Shown: one piece after another, positions 1-7,440 of the stretch | Layout: every line of letters starts with the position of its first letter | How positions within the stretch are numbered: position 1 is the stretch's first letter | IMG/VR virus record: IMGVR_UViG_3300049479_000132 | Span: 1-42,080 of that record | Reading direction: 5' to 3' (one strand) | From: a virus | Length of the DNA: 42,080 nucleotides | Made by a program: the position numbers and the translations under genes | Notes under the pieces: model-generated | Databases searched by the model: none | The model's input: only the letters and a program-made list of their open reading frames with translations | What the model was told of the DNA's origin: nothing

Positions 1-12
1 CTTGATAACCGC

Positions 13-38
13 TCTCAATAAGGTTGCCGTTATTGAGA
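13..38. repeat. Perfect 9-bp inverted repeat at the left edge
   Basis: TCTCAATAA (13-21) and TTATTGAGA (30-38) are perfect reverse complements around an 8-bp spacer. The element lies upstream of the small terminase gene, where cos-type phages carry terminase or IHF sites and where a late operator could also sit. No T-run follows, so it is not an obvious intrinsic terminator. Its function is unknown. Confidence 0.6.
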
Positions 39-70
39 ATCAACAATAGGTTTTGGAGCTTGCCATGCCG

Positions 71-88
71 TGGTGCGAATGCACATCT
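71..88. promoter_or_regulatory. Dyad operator site 1, upstream of terminase
   Basis: This is one of twelve copies of an 18-bp imperfect dyad. Half-sites TGGTGCGAA and (reverse strand) AGATGTGCA fit the consensus NRRTGYGSA; the core is TGCG-AATG-CACA. It sits 25 bp before the terminase ATG, with a TAACCT -10-like hexamer at 101-106 between. It probably controls the packaging/structural transcript. Confidence 0.6.
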
Positions 89-100
89 GCAACCGAGCGG

Positions 101-108
101 TAACCTAG
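101..108 (+). promoter_or_regulatory. TAACCTAG, -10-like element before terminase
   Basis: TAACCT lies 7 bp before the small terminase ATG and resembles the TAGCCT(G/A) elements seen at other structural gene junctions. No clear -35 box is visible at 17 bp. It is a weak candidate on its own and is supported mainly by recurrence. Confidence 0.3.
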
Positions 109-112
109 TTGC

Positions 113-685
113 ATGACGGTTGCAAATGGCCAACTACTCAGTGCTGGCAAGGGTGCTGAGCTGATCCGTTCGAATACCGGCCGGAGTTGTACTAGGCAGA
201 ACTTGGAGAAGTTGTGCAAGCAAGGCCGGCTGCCGCGTAGCACGGCAAGCGCTGCGCCGGTGCGGGTGCGGGCTGATCTGCTGGTAGATGAATACCTGTC
301 AAACGTCGCGCCACATCAGGCCGAGGCACGGCAGCCAAGGGCCAAGCGTCAGCGGGCGATGGCAACTGCACCAGTGCCTGCACAGCTGCCGCCGGAGCGG
401 CCTGATGATCTGCCGGAGTACACGATCAGCCGTGCCCGTTCAGAGTTTGAGAAAGCGAACCTGCTGGAGCTGGATCGCAAGACGAAGGAAGGCCAGCTGC
501 TGCGGCGTGAGGATGTAGAGCAGGCCTGGGCCAGCGCTGTAAACATCACCCGTACCAAGGTGCTGGGCGTGCCGAGCCGTGCCAAACAGCAGATCCCGCA
601 CCTGTCGCCTGATGAGGTGGAGCTGATTAGGGACCTGATACGCGAGGCCCTCGATGAGCTGGCCGCTGGTGAGGTGACGGCATGA
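113..685 (+). CDS. Terminase small subunit (Nu1-like)
   Basis: A 190-residue protein directly upstream of, and overlapping by ATGA, a GpA-type large terminase; this is the standard position for the small subunit that recognises packaging sites on concatemeric DNA. The N-terminal ~60 residues look like a winged-helix/MerR-type DNA-binding region (SCTRQNLEKLCKQGRLPR), which matches the Nu1 style. The middle is an Ala/Pro/Arg linker. The C-terminal half (residues ~105-190, from EKANLLELDRKTKEGQLL) is a charged helical region like the Nu1/DUF1441 oligomerisation and large-subunit-binding part. The ATG at 113 is the first good start and is preceded by a dyad operator. Family assignment rests on motif style and position rather than on a clear signature. 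Confidence 0.75.
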   Translation: MTVANGQLLSAGKGAELIRSNTGRSCTRQNLEKLCKQGRLPRSTASAAPVRVRADLLVDEYLSNVAPHQAEARQPRAKRQRAMATAPVPAQLPPERPDDLPEYTISRARSEFEKANLLELDRKTKEGQLLRREDVEQAWASAVNITRTKVLGVPSRAKQQIPHLSPDEVELIRDLIREALDELAAGEVTA

Positions 686-2586
686 TCACGGCGGACGTTG
701 GCCAGCTGACGCGGCAGATCCTGGCAGGGTTTAAGCCACCGCCGAGGTTACGGCTGAGTGAGTATGCCGATGAGTTCTCGGTGATGACCGGCAGCGCGGC
801 GGAGAAAGGCCGCTGGCGGACGCTGCCATATCAGCGGGAGATCCTCGATCAGTTCACCACGCCTGGCGTTGAGATCATTGCCTGCATGAAATCAGCCCGT
901 GTGGGCTGGACCAAGTGCCTTGGTGTGGTGGTGCAGTACTTCAGCCACCAGGACCCGTGCGAGATCATGATTGTGCAGCCGGTGAAGGAAGACGCGGAGG
1001 GCTATAGCAAGGAAGAGATCAAGCCGCTGTTTGAGGATACGCCGGTGCTGCGCGGCCTGATCAGCGAGGCGAAGGCTAGGAACACGGCAAGCAACACGAT
1101 TCTGCTGAAGCAGCTCAGCAATGGCGGGCTGATTGATGTGGTGAATGCGGCCAGCGGTCGAGCGTTCCGGCGTAAGTCGCGGAAGGTGGTGTTGTTTGAT
1201 GAGCCCAGCGCGTACCGGCGCATTGATGAAGGCGATCAGATTAAGCTGGGCCGCAACCGTGCGGATTACTACTGGGACCGAAAGATTGCGATTGGTGGCA
1301 CGCCGATCTATCCCAATGACAAGACGCATGAGTGGTTCCTGCGCGGTGATCAGCGCCGGTATTTCGTGCCCTGCCCGTTCTGTCAGGAGTATCAGGTGCT
1401 CCGGTGGGAGCAGATGCGCAAGGACGGCGATGGTGCTGGCCAGTACGAGTGTGCCCACTGCGCTGAGCTGATCCCGCATAGCAAGAAGCGCTGGATGGTG
1501 GAGCGTGGTGAGTGGCGAGCTACTGCCGAGTCACAGCAGCCAGGGCTAGTGAGCTTCCACCTGTGGGCTGGATATAGCTACAGCCCTGCAGCGGACTGGT
1601 CGGTCTTGGTGCGTGAGCACCAGGAAGCGCTGGAGGCAATGCGCCGTGGCGACCCTGACGCCATGCAGACGTTCCATAACACGGTGCTGGGTGTGCCGTG
1701 GGAAGACACGCTGGCCGGCAAGCTGACAGGTGATGGCCTCGCTAAGCGCCGGCAGGACACAGCAGCTGGCAATGGGTATCCAGTGGGCAGCGTGCCCGAT
1801 GACGTGCTGCTGATTACGGCCGGCGTGGACGTGCAGGGCGGCGGCGGCACGGTTGGTGAGCGGCTTGTGGTGACGCTGTGGGGCTGGGGCCGTGGCGAGG
1901 AAGCATGGCACCTGGGGCACTTTGAGATTGATGGCGACCCGCAGCAGCCGGAGACTCTGGCTCAGCTGGATCAGGTAGCAGAGACGCGGTGGAAGCGTGA
2001 CGACGGCATCGTGCTCACCTTGACGCTGGGTGGCATCGACGATGGCGGCATTGCCACCCAGGAGGTTCGGGAGTGGTGCCGCACCAGATCGGCAACATGG
2101 GTGCCAATGAAAGGCGCTCACCAGAAAGGCAAGGCATTGATTGGCCGTGGTGTGCCGGTGGATGTGAACCGGAAGAATCAGGCGGTGCTCAAACGCGGCG
2201 TGCTGCTGTACCCGCTGGGATACGACGCGAGCGTGAACCACCTACAGGGTCGATTGCGGAATGAGCAGCCAGGGCCTGGGTATCTGCACTTTGGCGAGGC
2301 AGCTACGGATCAGTTCTTGGATGAGCTATTCCCATGGAAGCGGATGCCGCGACGTGACAAAGGGCAGGTCAGCTACCACTGGGTGTTGCCGCCTGGGTCA
2401 CGGGATGAAGGTGGCGACTGTACGAGGATGGCGTATGCAGCGCTGCAGATCGTCTCGCGCAAGTACACGCGGGCCACCATCTGGGACCAGATCGAAGCGC
2501 AGGTAGCGGCCAGCGCTGCTGGCCCTACATCACAGCAGGCGCCGGCCGTTGCTCGCAGACGCGGCAGCTGGCTAAGCCGGGACTGA
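682..2586 (+). CDS. Terminase large subunit (GpA family)
   Basis: A 634-residue ATPase/nuclease that translocates and cuts DNA at the portal; length is typical of lambda GpA. A Walker-A-like deviant P-loop is at residues ~68-78 (CMKSARVGWTK) and Walker B at ~169-174 (VVLFDE). A zinc knuckle with CPFC and CAHC follows at ~230-260, as usual in GpA. The nuclease half includes acidic residues in AGVDVQGGG and LGGIDDGG. It overlaps the small subunit by 4 bp and is followed by gpW-like and portal genes, the canonical lambda order. This is one of the most secure calls in the window. Confidence 0.95.
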   Translation: MITADVGQLTRQILAGFKPPPRLRLSEYADEFSVMTGSAAEKGRWRTLPYQREILDQFTTPGVEIIACMKSARVGWTKCLGVVVQYFSHQDPCEIMIVQPVKEDAEGYSKEEIKPLFEDTPVLRGLISEAKARNTASNTILLKQLSNGGLIDVVNAASGRAFRRKSRKVVLFDEPSAYRRIDEGDQIKLGRNRADYYWDRKIAIGGTPIYPNDKTHEWFLRGDQRRYFVPCPFCQEYQVLRWEQMRKDGDGAGQYECAHCAELIPHSKKRWMVERGEWRATAESQQPGLVSFHLWAGYSYSPAADWSVLVREHQEALEAMRRGDPDAMQTFHNTVLGVPWEDTLAGKLTGDGLAKRRQDTAAGNGYPVGSVPDDVLLITAGVDVQGGGGTVGERLVVTLWGWGRGEEAWHLGHFEIDGDPQQPETLAQLDQVAETRWKRDDGIVLTLTLGGIDDGGIATQEVREWCRTRSATWVPMKGAHQKGKALIGRGVPVDVNRKNQAVLKRGVLLYPLGYDASVNHLQGRLRNEQPGPGYLHFGEAATDQFLDELFPWKRMPRRDKGQVSYHWVLPPGSRDEGGDCTRMAYAALQIVSRKYTRATIWDQIEAQVAASAAGPTSQQAPAVARRRGSWLSRD

Positions 2587-2587
2587 G

Positions 2588-2596
2588 TAGCCTGAG
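2588..2596 (+). promoter_or_regulatory. TAGCCTGAG junction element
   Basis: TAGCCTGAG lies between the large terminase stop and the gpW-like ATG, 2 bp before the start. The same 9-mer occurs at 4219 and 17558, and near copies at 9950, 16721 and 24957. It could be a -10-like promoter element for a phage sigma factor or a translation-related signal. Confidence 0.35.
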
Positions 2597-2598
2597 CT

Positions 2599-2799
2599 AT
2601 GGCCAGATTCACGCAAGCCCAGCTCGATGATCTGCGTGCAGCAATCGCTGAGGGCGTGCTGCGTGTCAGTGCTAATGGTCGTTCTACGGAGTTTCGCAGC
2701 TTGGCTGAGATGCGCGAGCTGGAGCGCATGATGGCCGCCGAGCTGGAGAACAGCAGCTATCGCCCAAGCCGTACTTACGTGTCGTTCAAGAGGGCGTGA
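2599..2799 (+). CDS. gpW-like head-tail joining protein
   Basis: A 66-residue, mostly helical, charged protein between large terminase and portal. That size and position match lambda gpW, which seals the portal vertex after packaging and forms the base for the tail. The sequence (FTQAQLDDLRAAIAEGVLRV near the start, then RSLAEMRELERMM) has the amphipathic helix, turn, helix pattern of the GpW/Gp25-like family. The tail end (SSYRPSRTYVSFKR) is basic. It overlaps the portal start by one base (TGATG). Confidence 0.8.
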   Translation: MARFTQAQLDDLRAAIAEGVLRVSANGRSTEFRSLAEMRELERMMAAELENSSYRPSRTYVSFKRA

Positions 2800-4226
2800 T
2801 GGGAAAGCGCAAAGACCTTGAAGATGCTCTGAAGGCAACCAAGATGCAGCTGGCTATAGAGCACCTGCGATCCTTTGAAGCGGCCAAGCTGAGCCGGCGT
2901 ACGGACAACTGGCTGACCAGTAACAACGGCCCGAATGCTGACCTGCGGCTGTCGCTGCAGCGGATGGTCGCCAGGCATCAGGACCTGGTGGATTCAGACC
3001 CGTGGGCCAGTAAGGCGGTTGCAGTGGTCGTCAATAACTGGGTGGGCGATGGCATTGCCGGTGCGCCTGTTGGTGCGACGCGACGGTATGCCGATGGCTA
3101 CCGCGAGTGGGCAGAGAGTACGGACTGCGACTGGACCGGTCAGCACAACTTCTACGGGCTGCAGTCGCTGATTGCTCGAACGGTAGCGGTGCGCGGCAGC
3201 TGCCTGGTGCGACGGCGGTTTGATGAAAGCCAGCTGGCGCGTGGCCTCAGTCCGCTGCAGCTGCAGGTGATGGAGCCGGACTACCTGGACTTGAGCAAGG
3301 ACGATGGCGCCAAGATCAGGTTTGGCAAGCAGTACACCGATAGCGGGAAGCTGGAAGGGTATTGGATCCGGCTGTCGCATCCGGGTGAAAGCGACTGGAC
3401 CGGATCTATCAGGGTGCAAAGCGAGTTTGTGAATGCTTCAGAGATCTGCCATGTGTTTGACGTACGCCGGCCTGGCCAGGCCACTGGCGTACCGTTTGGC
3501 GTGAGTGCGCTGCTGAAGCTGCGAGACGTAAGCGACCGTGACGCGGCGCAGCTGCTGAAGGACAAGCTGGCGGCGTGCTTCATGGCATTCGTGTCAGATG
3601 CTGACGCTGACGCTGTGGCCAGTGGTACGGAGCTTCTCGACACGCTGGAGCCTGGCGTGATTGAGAATCTGCCACCTGGTAAGTCGATCACGTTTGCGCA
3701 GCCGCCTACGTCAGGCGACTACGTGGCCAATCAGAAGTACCACCTGCTGAGCATTGCGCAGGCGTATGAGATCACGTATGAAGCGCTGACTGGCGATCTG
3801 GGCAACGTCAACTTCTCTAGTGGCCGGATGGGTTGGATGGAGATGCGCCGCGCTGTTGCCCGCTGGCGCTGGGGCATCATGATCCCGCAGCTGCTCAACC
3901 GCGTCGCTGGCTGGTATCGAGACGCTGCAGCAATGTCAAACACGGGCCGTGCTACCGCACGGTTTGAGTGGACACCGCCGATCACCTGGCTGGTAGATCC
4001 GGCCCGCGAGATCCCGGCTTACGTCGATGCAGTGCGTGCTGGCTTCATGAGCTTGTCCGAGGTGCAGCGGATGCTCGGGTACGTGCCCGAGCTGGTGATC
4101 CAGGAGCTTGGCGCTGATATGGATCGCGCAAGGGCTGCAGGGTTGAAATTGGATGTAGACCTAGCATCAACAACTGGCACTGTTCGGCCGATGCCTATGG
4201 ATGCAAATGCACAGTCCATAGCCTGA
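2799..4226 (+). CDS. Portal protein (lambda gpB family)
   Basis: A 475-residue protein of the lambda portal family, forming the dodecameric ring through which DNA enters and leaves the capsid. Recognisable stretches are the N-terminal SRRTDNW...DLVDSDPWASKAVAVVVNNWVGDG, the FDVRRPGQATGVPFGVSALLKLRD segment, and the ITYEALTGDLGNVNFSSGRMGWMEM segment near residue 330, typical of gpB portals. Length is slightly under lambda gpB. I chose the ATG at 2799 over the adjacent GTG at 2796; it overlaps the upstream stop. A fused protease/capsid gene follows 4 bp later. Confidence 0.95.
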   Translation: MGKRKDLEDALKATKMQLAIEHLRSFEAAKLSRRTDNWLTSNNGPNADLRLSLQRMVARHQDLVDSDPWASKAVAVVVNNWVGDGIAGAPVGATRRYADGYREWAESTDCDWTGQHNFYGLQSLIARTVAVRGSCLVRRRFDESQLARGLSPLQLQVMEPDYLDLSKDDGAKIRFGKQYTDSGKLEGYWIRLSHPGESDWTGSIRVQSEFVNASEICHVFDVRRPGQATGVPFGVSALLKLRDVSDRDAAQLLKDKLAACFMAFVSDADADAVASGTELLDTLEPGVIENLPPGKSITFAQPPTSGDYVANQKYHLLSIAQAYEITYEALTGDLGNVNFSSGRMGWMEMRRAVARWRWGIMIPQLLNRVAGWYRDAAAMSNTGRATARFEWTPPITWLVDPAREIPAYVDAVRAGFMSLSEVQRMLGYVPELVIQELGADMDRARAAGLKLDVDLASTTGTVRPMPMDANAQSIA

Positions 4227-4227
4227 G
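4219..4227 (+). promoter_or_regulatory. TAGCCTGAG junction element
   Basis: The second exact copy of TAGCCTGAG. It contains the portal stop codon and ends 3 bp before the capsid ATG. Because it overlaps coding sequence, part of its conservation could be coincidental. Confidence 0.3.
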
Positions 4228-4230
4228 GCC

Positions 4231-6144
4231 ATGGAACAGCAGCTCCAACGGATGGCGCTTTTGGCGCCCAATAGCTGGGACGAGGAAACTCGTTCGGCGA
4301 CGATTGTCATCTCTACGGATGCCGACGTTGGAGATGGGTTCCAACTGCTCCACACGCCTGAATCAATCCGCTGGCCGGAGCGGCCATTACCGGCCGACTA
4401 CGACCACAAGCGCACGTCAGAGAGTATCTGGGGTGCGGTGATGGATCTCAGCTTGGAGCGTGCCGCTGATGGCACGAATCAGCTTGTAGGGCGCGTGGTG
4501 GTAGATGGTCCAGCTGAGGCAGTGGACATTGCACTGCCAAGGTTCAGGACCGGATCTGCGCGGTTCTCTGTTGACGCACGGATCTACGCCTGGCGTGAAG
4601 GTGATCCAGGCACACCGCTTGTTGCGACTGAATGGTCGCCGCAACTGGTGAGCTTGGTATCAGCTGGCCAGGACACGCACGCTGTGATGCGCAGTACCAA
4701 CCCAACCGTGGACACTTCCATGACCGTTGAATCGCAGGCCGGGAGTGACCCGGTGATTGAGAACACTGATGCACCTGTAGCAGCTGCCGAAGCTGCTGTG
4801 TGTGCTGCACCGATTGCTGAACCCGAGGCGGATGACGCTGTGCAGCGTGCTGCAGCTGACAAGCTGGAGCTCGTTGTGCGTCGTGCTGCTTCTGAAGCCA
4901 AGCTGCCTGAGGATGTGGTGCAGCGGATTCTCTCTGAGAACCGTGGCCGCTCGCAGGTTGAAGCACTCACCGCTGTGGTGCGTGAACACCGTATTGCCGT
5001 TGAGGCTCAGAATCCCGTGAACCCTGGCTTTGGCGCACCGATCACTGTTGTGCGCGATCAGGGTGAGACCCTGGTGCGTGCGTTCGATTCCGAGCTTCAG
5101 CGCCGCGCTGGCCTGATCTCTGCTCCTACCGAGGAGGGCAAGGCGGCCTATGGCCTGACCTGCCTGGAGATGTGCCGCAACTACCTCAGCTCCCGTGGGG
5201 TGAACACCCTGGGGATGAGCAAGAACGAGGTGGTGTCGCGTGCTTTCCATAGCACCAGCGACTTCCCCAACCTGTTCGCCAACGTCGCCAACAAGACGCT
5301 GCTGGCTGCTTACGCCGAAGAGCCGCAGACCTGGGCGCCGCTGGCCCGTCAGCGTAACCTGCCCGACTTCAAGCAGGTGACTGATCTGCAGATTGCCGGT
5401 CAGATCGTCCCCGAGAAAATCCTCGAAGGTGGCGAGTACAAGAGCGGCACGCTGACTGAAGGCAAGGCCACCTGGAACCTGGCCACTTACGGCAAGCGGA
5501 TTGCCGTAACAAGGCAGGCGATCATCAACGACGATCTGGACAGCCTGAGCCGTGTGCCCGAAATGCTGGGCCGTGGCTGCCGACTGCTGGAGTCGAACAT
5601 GGTGTGGGATCTGCTGACCACCGGCGCCAGCGGTGCAACGGTGAGCCTTGACGGTCAGGCACTGTTTGCTGCAGGGCATAACAACACCATCACTGGTGCT
5701 ACGTCGGTGATTGGTATTGCTGGCATGGATGCCGCCAAGGTGAAGCTGCGTAAGCAGACCGACCTGGCTGGCAACCGCCTGAACTTGTCGCCTGCCTATC
5801 TGGTGGTGCCTGTGGAGCTGGAGACCACTGCGCTGCAGTTCCTGTATCCCACCGGCTATGCCCCTGCTGCTCTGACCGGTTCTGCTGGCCCCAACCCGTT
5901 TGCTGCTGGTGTGCAGCTGATCGTTGAGCCCCGCTTGTCAGATGACAGCACGGCTTATTGGTACCTGTGCTCTAGCCCCAACCGCGTGGAGATGATCACC
6001 TACGGCTACCTCGCTGGCGAGGCTGGCCCGACAATCACCACCACCGAGAAGCGTGATCCTGATGGTGTGGAGCTGCTGGTTCGTATGGACTTCGGTTGCA
6101 CCCTCAGCGACTATCGCGGTTTCGTGCGCTCGGCTGGCGCTTGA
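4231..6144 (+). CDS. Prohead protease / major capsid fusion protein
   Basis: A 637-residue protein combining two head functions that are usually separate. Residues ~1-155 (LQLLHTPESIRW, then LPADYDHKRTSESIWGAV and RFSVDARIYAWREG) resemble a prohead protease with a His in DYDHKRTSE. Residues ~165-255 are an Ala/Glu-rich helical linker, likely the scaffold segment removed on maturation. Residues ~275-637 (FANVANKTLLAAYAEEPQTW, then ATYGKRIAVTRQAIINDDL) are an HK97-fold/gpT-like major capsid protein. Protease/capsid fusions are a known arrangement. The expected products are a protease, a discarded scaffold and the mature capsid subunit; the cleavage site is not identifiable by eye. Confidence 0.88.
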   Translation: MEQQLQRMALLAPNSWDEETRSATIVISTDADVGDGFQLLHTPESIRWPERPLPADYDHKRTSESIWGAVMDLSLERAADGTNQLVGRVVVDGPAEAVDIALPRFRTGSARFSVDARIYAWREGDPGTPLVATEWSPQLVSLVSAGQDTHAVMRSTNPTVDTSMTVESQAGSDPVIENTDAPVAAAEAAVCAAPIAEPEADDAVQRAAADKLELVVRRAASEAKLPEDVVQRILSENRGRSQVEALTAVVREHRIAVEAQNPVNPGFGAPITVVRDQGETLVRAFDSELQRRAGLISAPTEEGKAAYGLTCLEMCRNYLSSRGVNTLGMSKNEVVSRAFHSTSDFPNLFANVANKTLLAAYAEEPQTWAPLARQRNLPDFKQVTDLQIAGQIVPEKILEGGEYKSGTLTEGKATWNLATYGKRIAVTRQAIINDDLDSLSRVPEMLGRGCRLLESNMVWDLLTTGASGATVSLDGQALFAAGHNNTITGATSVIGIAGMDAAKVKLRKQTDLAGNRLNLSPAYLVVPVELETTALQFLYPTGYAPAALTGSAGPNPFAAGVQLIVEPRLSDDSTAYWYLCSSPNRVEMITYGYLAGEAGPTITTTEKRDPDGVELLVRMDFGCTLSDYRGFVRSAGA

Positions 6145-6175
6145 TCAATCATCCTGATTCTGAGGTAAGCAGCTC

Positions 6176-6511
6176 ATGAAGAACTACATTCAACCGGGTG
6201 AGAACATCACTCTCACCGCTCCTTACGCCCGACTGTCGGGTGAGGGTGCATTGGTCGGCGCACTGTTTGGTGTGGCCATGACTGATGTGGACAATGCCGC
6301 CGAAGGCGTGTTTGTTACTGAGGGTGTCTTCACCCTGACCAAGGCCACTGGTGCCAGCACCGGCGGCGCCCAGGGCGCTAAGGCGTACTGGGTAGCGGCG
6401 AGCAAGTCGGTTAGCGCAGCGTCTGCTGGTAACACGCTGATCGGTTGCTTTGCATCTACCTGCGCTGATGGTGACGCAACCGCTTCTGTTCGTCTGAACG
6501 GCACCGTCTGA
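6176..6511 (+). CDS. Capsid cement protein (DUF2190)
   Basis: A 111-residue protein beginning MKNYIQPGENITLTAPYA and containing GEGALVGALFGVA, VFTLTKATGA, KAYW and TLIGCFA, the successive short beta-strand signatures of DUF2190 proteins that decorate the capsid surface. It lies just after the capsid gene, the normal position for a gpD-type stabiliser. Its start is preceded by a clear Shine-Dalgarno (GAGGT, about 10 bp upstream). Its stop overlaps the next start by one base. Confidence 0.88.
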   Translation: MKNYIQPGENITLTAPYARLSGEGALVGALFGVAMTDVDNAAEGVFVTEGVFTLTKATGASTGGAQGAKAYWVAASKSVSAASAGNTLIGCFASTCADGDATASVRLNGTV

Positions 6512-6810
6512 TGAGCTGGGCCAGCCGTCACAACCTGCTGGCCCGGTCTGTCAACCGTTCGCTAGGCGGCGTCTCAGTTGTCTGGGGCGCCGTTTCTGGC
6601 TTGGCATTGTTGGAACAGAACACCGAGATGGTGATTGGCGACCAGGTGCTGAGCATTGAGTATGCGTTGCACAATCTGCCGGCTGCATCGTTTGGTGGCA
6701 TGGCCCACGGTGATGCTGTCACTGTTGATGGCGTGAGCTACACAGTGCGGCACGCACCAATGCTGGTGGGTGATGGACGGTTCTGTGTGGTGGCGTTGAG
6801 CAAGGCCTAG
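6511..6810 (+). CDS. Head-tail joining protein (gpFII-like)
   Basis: A 99-residue protein following the cement protein. The segments DAVTVDGVSYTVRHAPMLVGDGRFCVVALSKA and VIGDQVLSIEYAL fit the beta-rich FII/HK97-gp10-like connector that attaches the tail to the filled head. Length and order support the call. In lambda the next genes would be gpZ and gpU; here a fibre module is inserted and a gpZ-like gene lies at the far end of the window. Confidence 0.7.
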   Translation: MSWASRHNLLARSVNRSLGGVSVVWGAVSGLALLEQNTEMVIGDQVLSIEYALHNLPAASFGGMAHGDAVTVDGVSYTVRHAPMLVGDGRFCVVALSKA

Positions 6811-6849
6811 CAGAGGTCCACAGACTGTAGACAAGAAAACTAACGGGCC

Positions 6850-7440
6850 ATGACGCTGACCAACTTTATTGGAGCTGACGGCAAAGGCCGGACAGTCAGC
6901 ACAACCGATCCATTGCCTGTGGGCGATACCGGTGGCAGCCTGACGGTCGATGGCAAGGCGTACCGCGCCAGCGTAGACATCACCCGCCCCGCCAACGTGA
7001 CGGCCTACACGGCACTGGACGTGATCGGCACCGGCACCGGCGATGACGCCATCATCACGCTCAGCAACATCGGCCCCAGCGCTGGTTTTGTGCTGGTGCA
7101 GAGCATTGAGTTGGTGATCGGCATCAGCGCTGTGCCCAGCGGGATGACGAGCTTCCGGCTGCACTTCTATAACGCCAAGCCAAGTGCAGCGGCGGATAAT
7201 AGCGCCTTTGACTTGGGCAGCGCCGACCGCTCCAAGTACGTGGGCTACATCGACCTACCGACACCGGTTGACCTGGGCTCAACGTGCTTCACGCAGATCG
7301 ACTACCCCGGCAAGCTGTTCAAGCTGGACACCGCCAGCACCAGCCTGTTCTGTGAGCTGCAGACCATTGGCGGTTTTACGCCAGCGGCCAACAGCGAGGT
7401 GTACAGCCTGCGCGTGAAGACGCTGGAGGCTGGCCTGTGA
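6850..7440 (+). CDS. Virion beta-sandwich protein, function unknown
   Basis: A 196-residue protein with an extended beta-rich sequence (DGKAYRASVDITRPANVTAY, then SIELVIGISAVPSGMTSFRLHFYN and YVGYIDLPTPVDLGSTCF). Similar proteins are common in phage head or tail modules, often next to fibre genes. It starts 39 bp after the head-tail joiner and overlaps the fibre gene by 4 bp, so the two are probably co-translated and may interact. No enzymatic motif is visible. Because it sits inside the head module it may be a head-fibre base or decoration component; this is inferred from position only. Confidence 0.65.
   Translation: MTLTNFIGADGKGRTVSTTDPLPVGDTGGSLTVDGKAYRASVDITRPANVTAYTALDVIGTGTGDDAIITLSNIGPSAGFVLVQSIELVIGISAVPSGMTSFRLHFYNAKPSAAADNSAFDLGSADRSKYVGYIDLPTPVDLGSTCFTQIDYPGKLFKLDTASTSLFCELQTIGGFTPAANSEVYSLRVKTLEAGL

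Noticed and set aside
892-1479. Long antisense frames within the terminase, capsid and tape measure genes
   Set aside because: They are shadows caused by GC-rich codon bias; the opposite strand carries clear conserved proteins.
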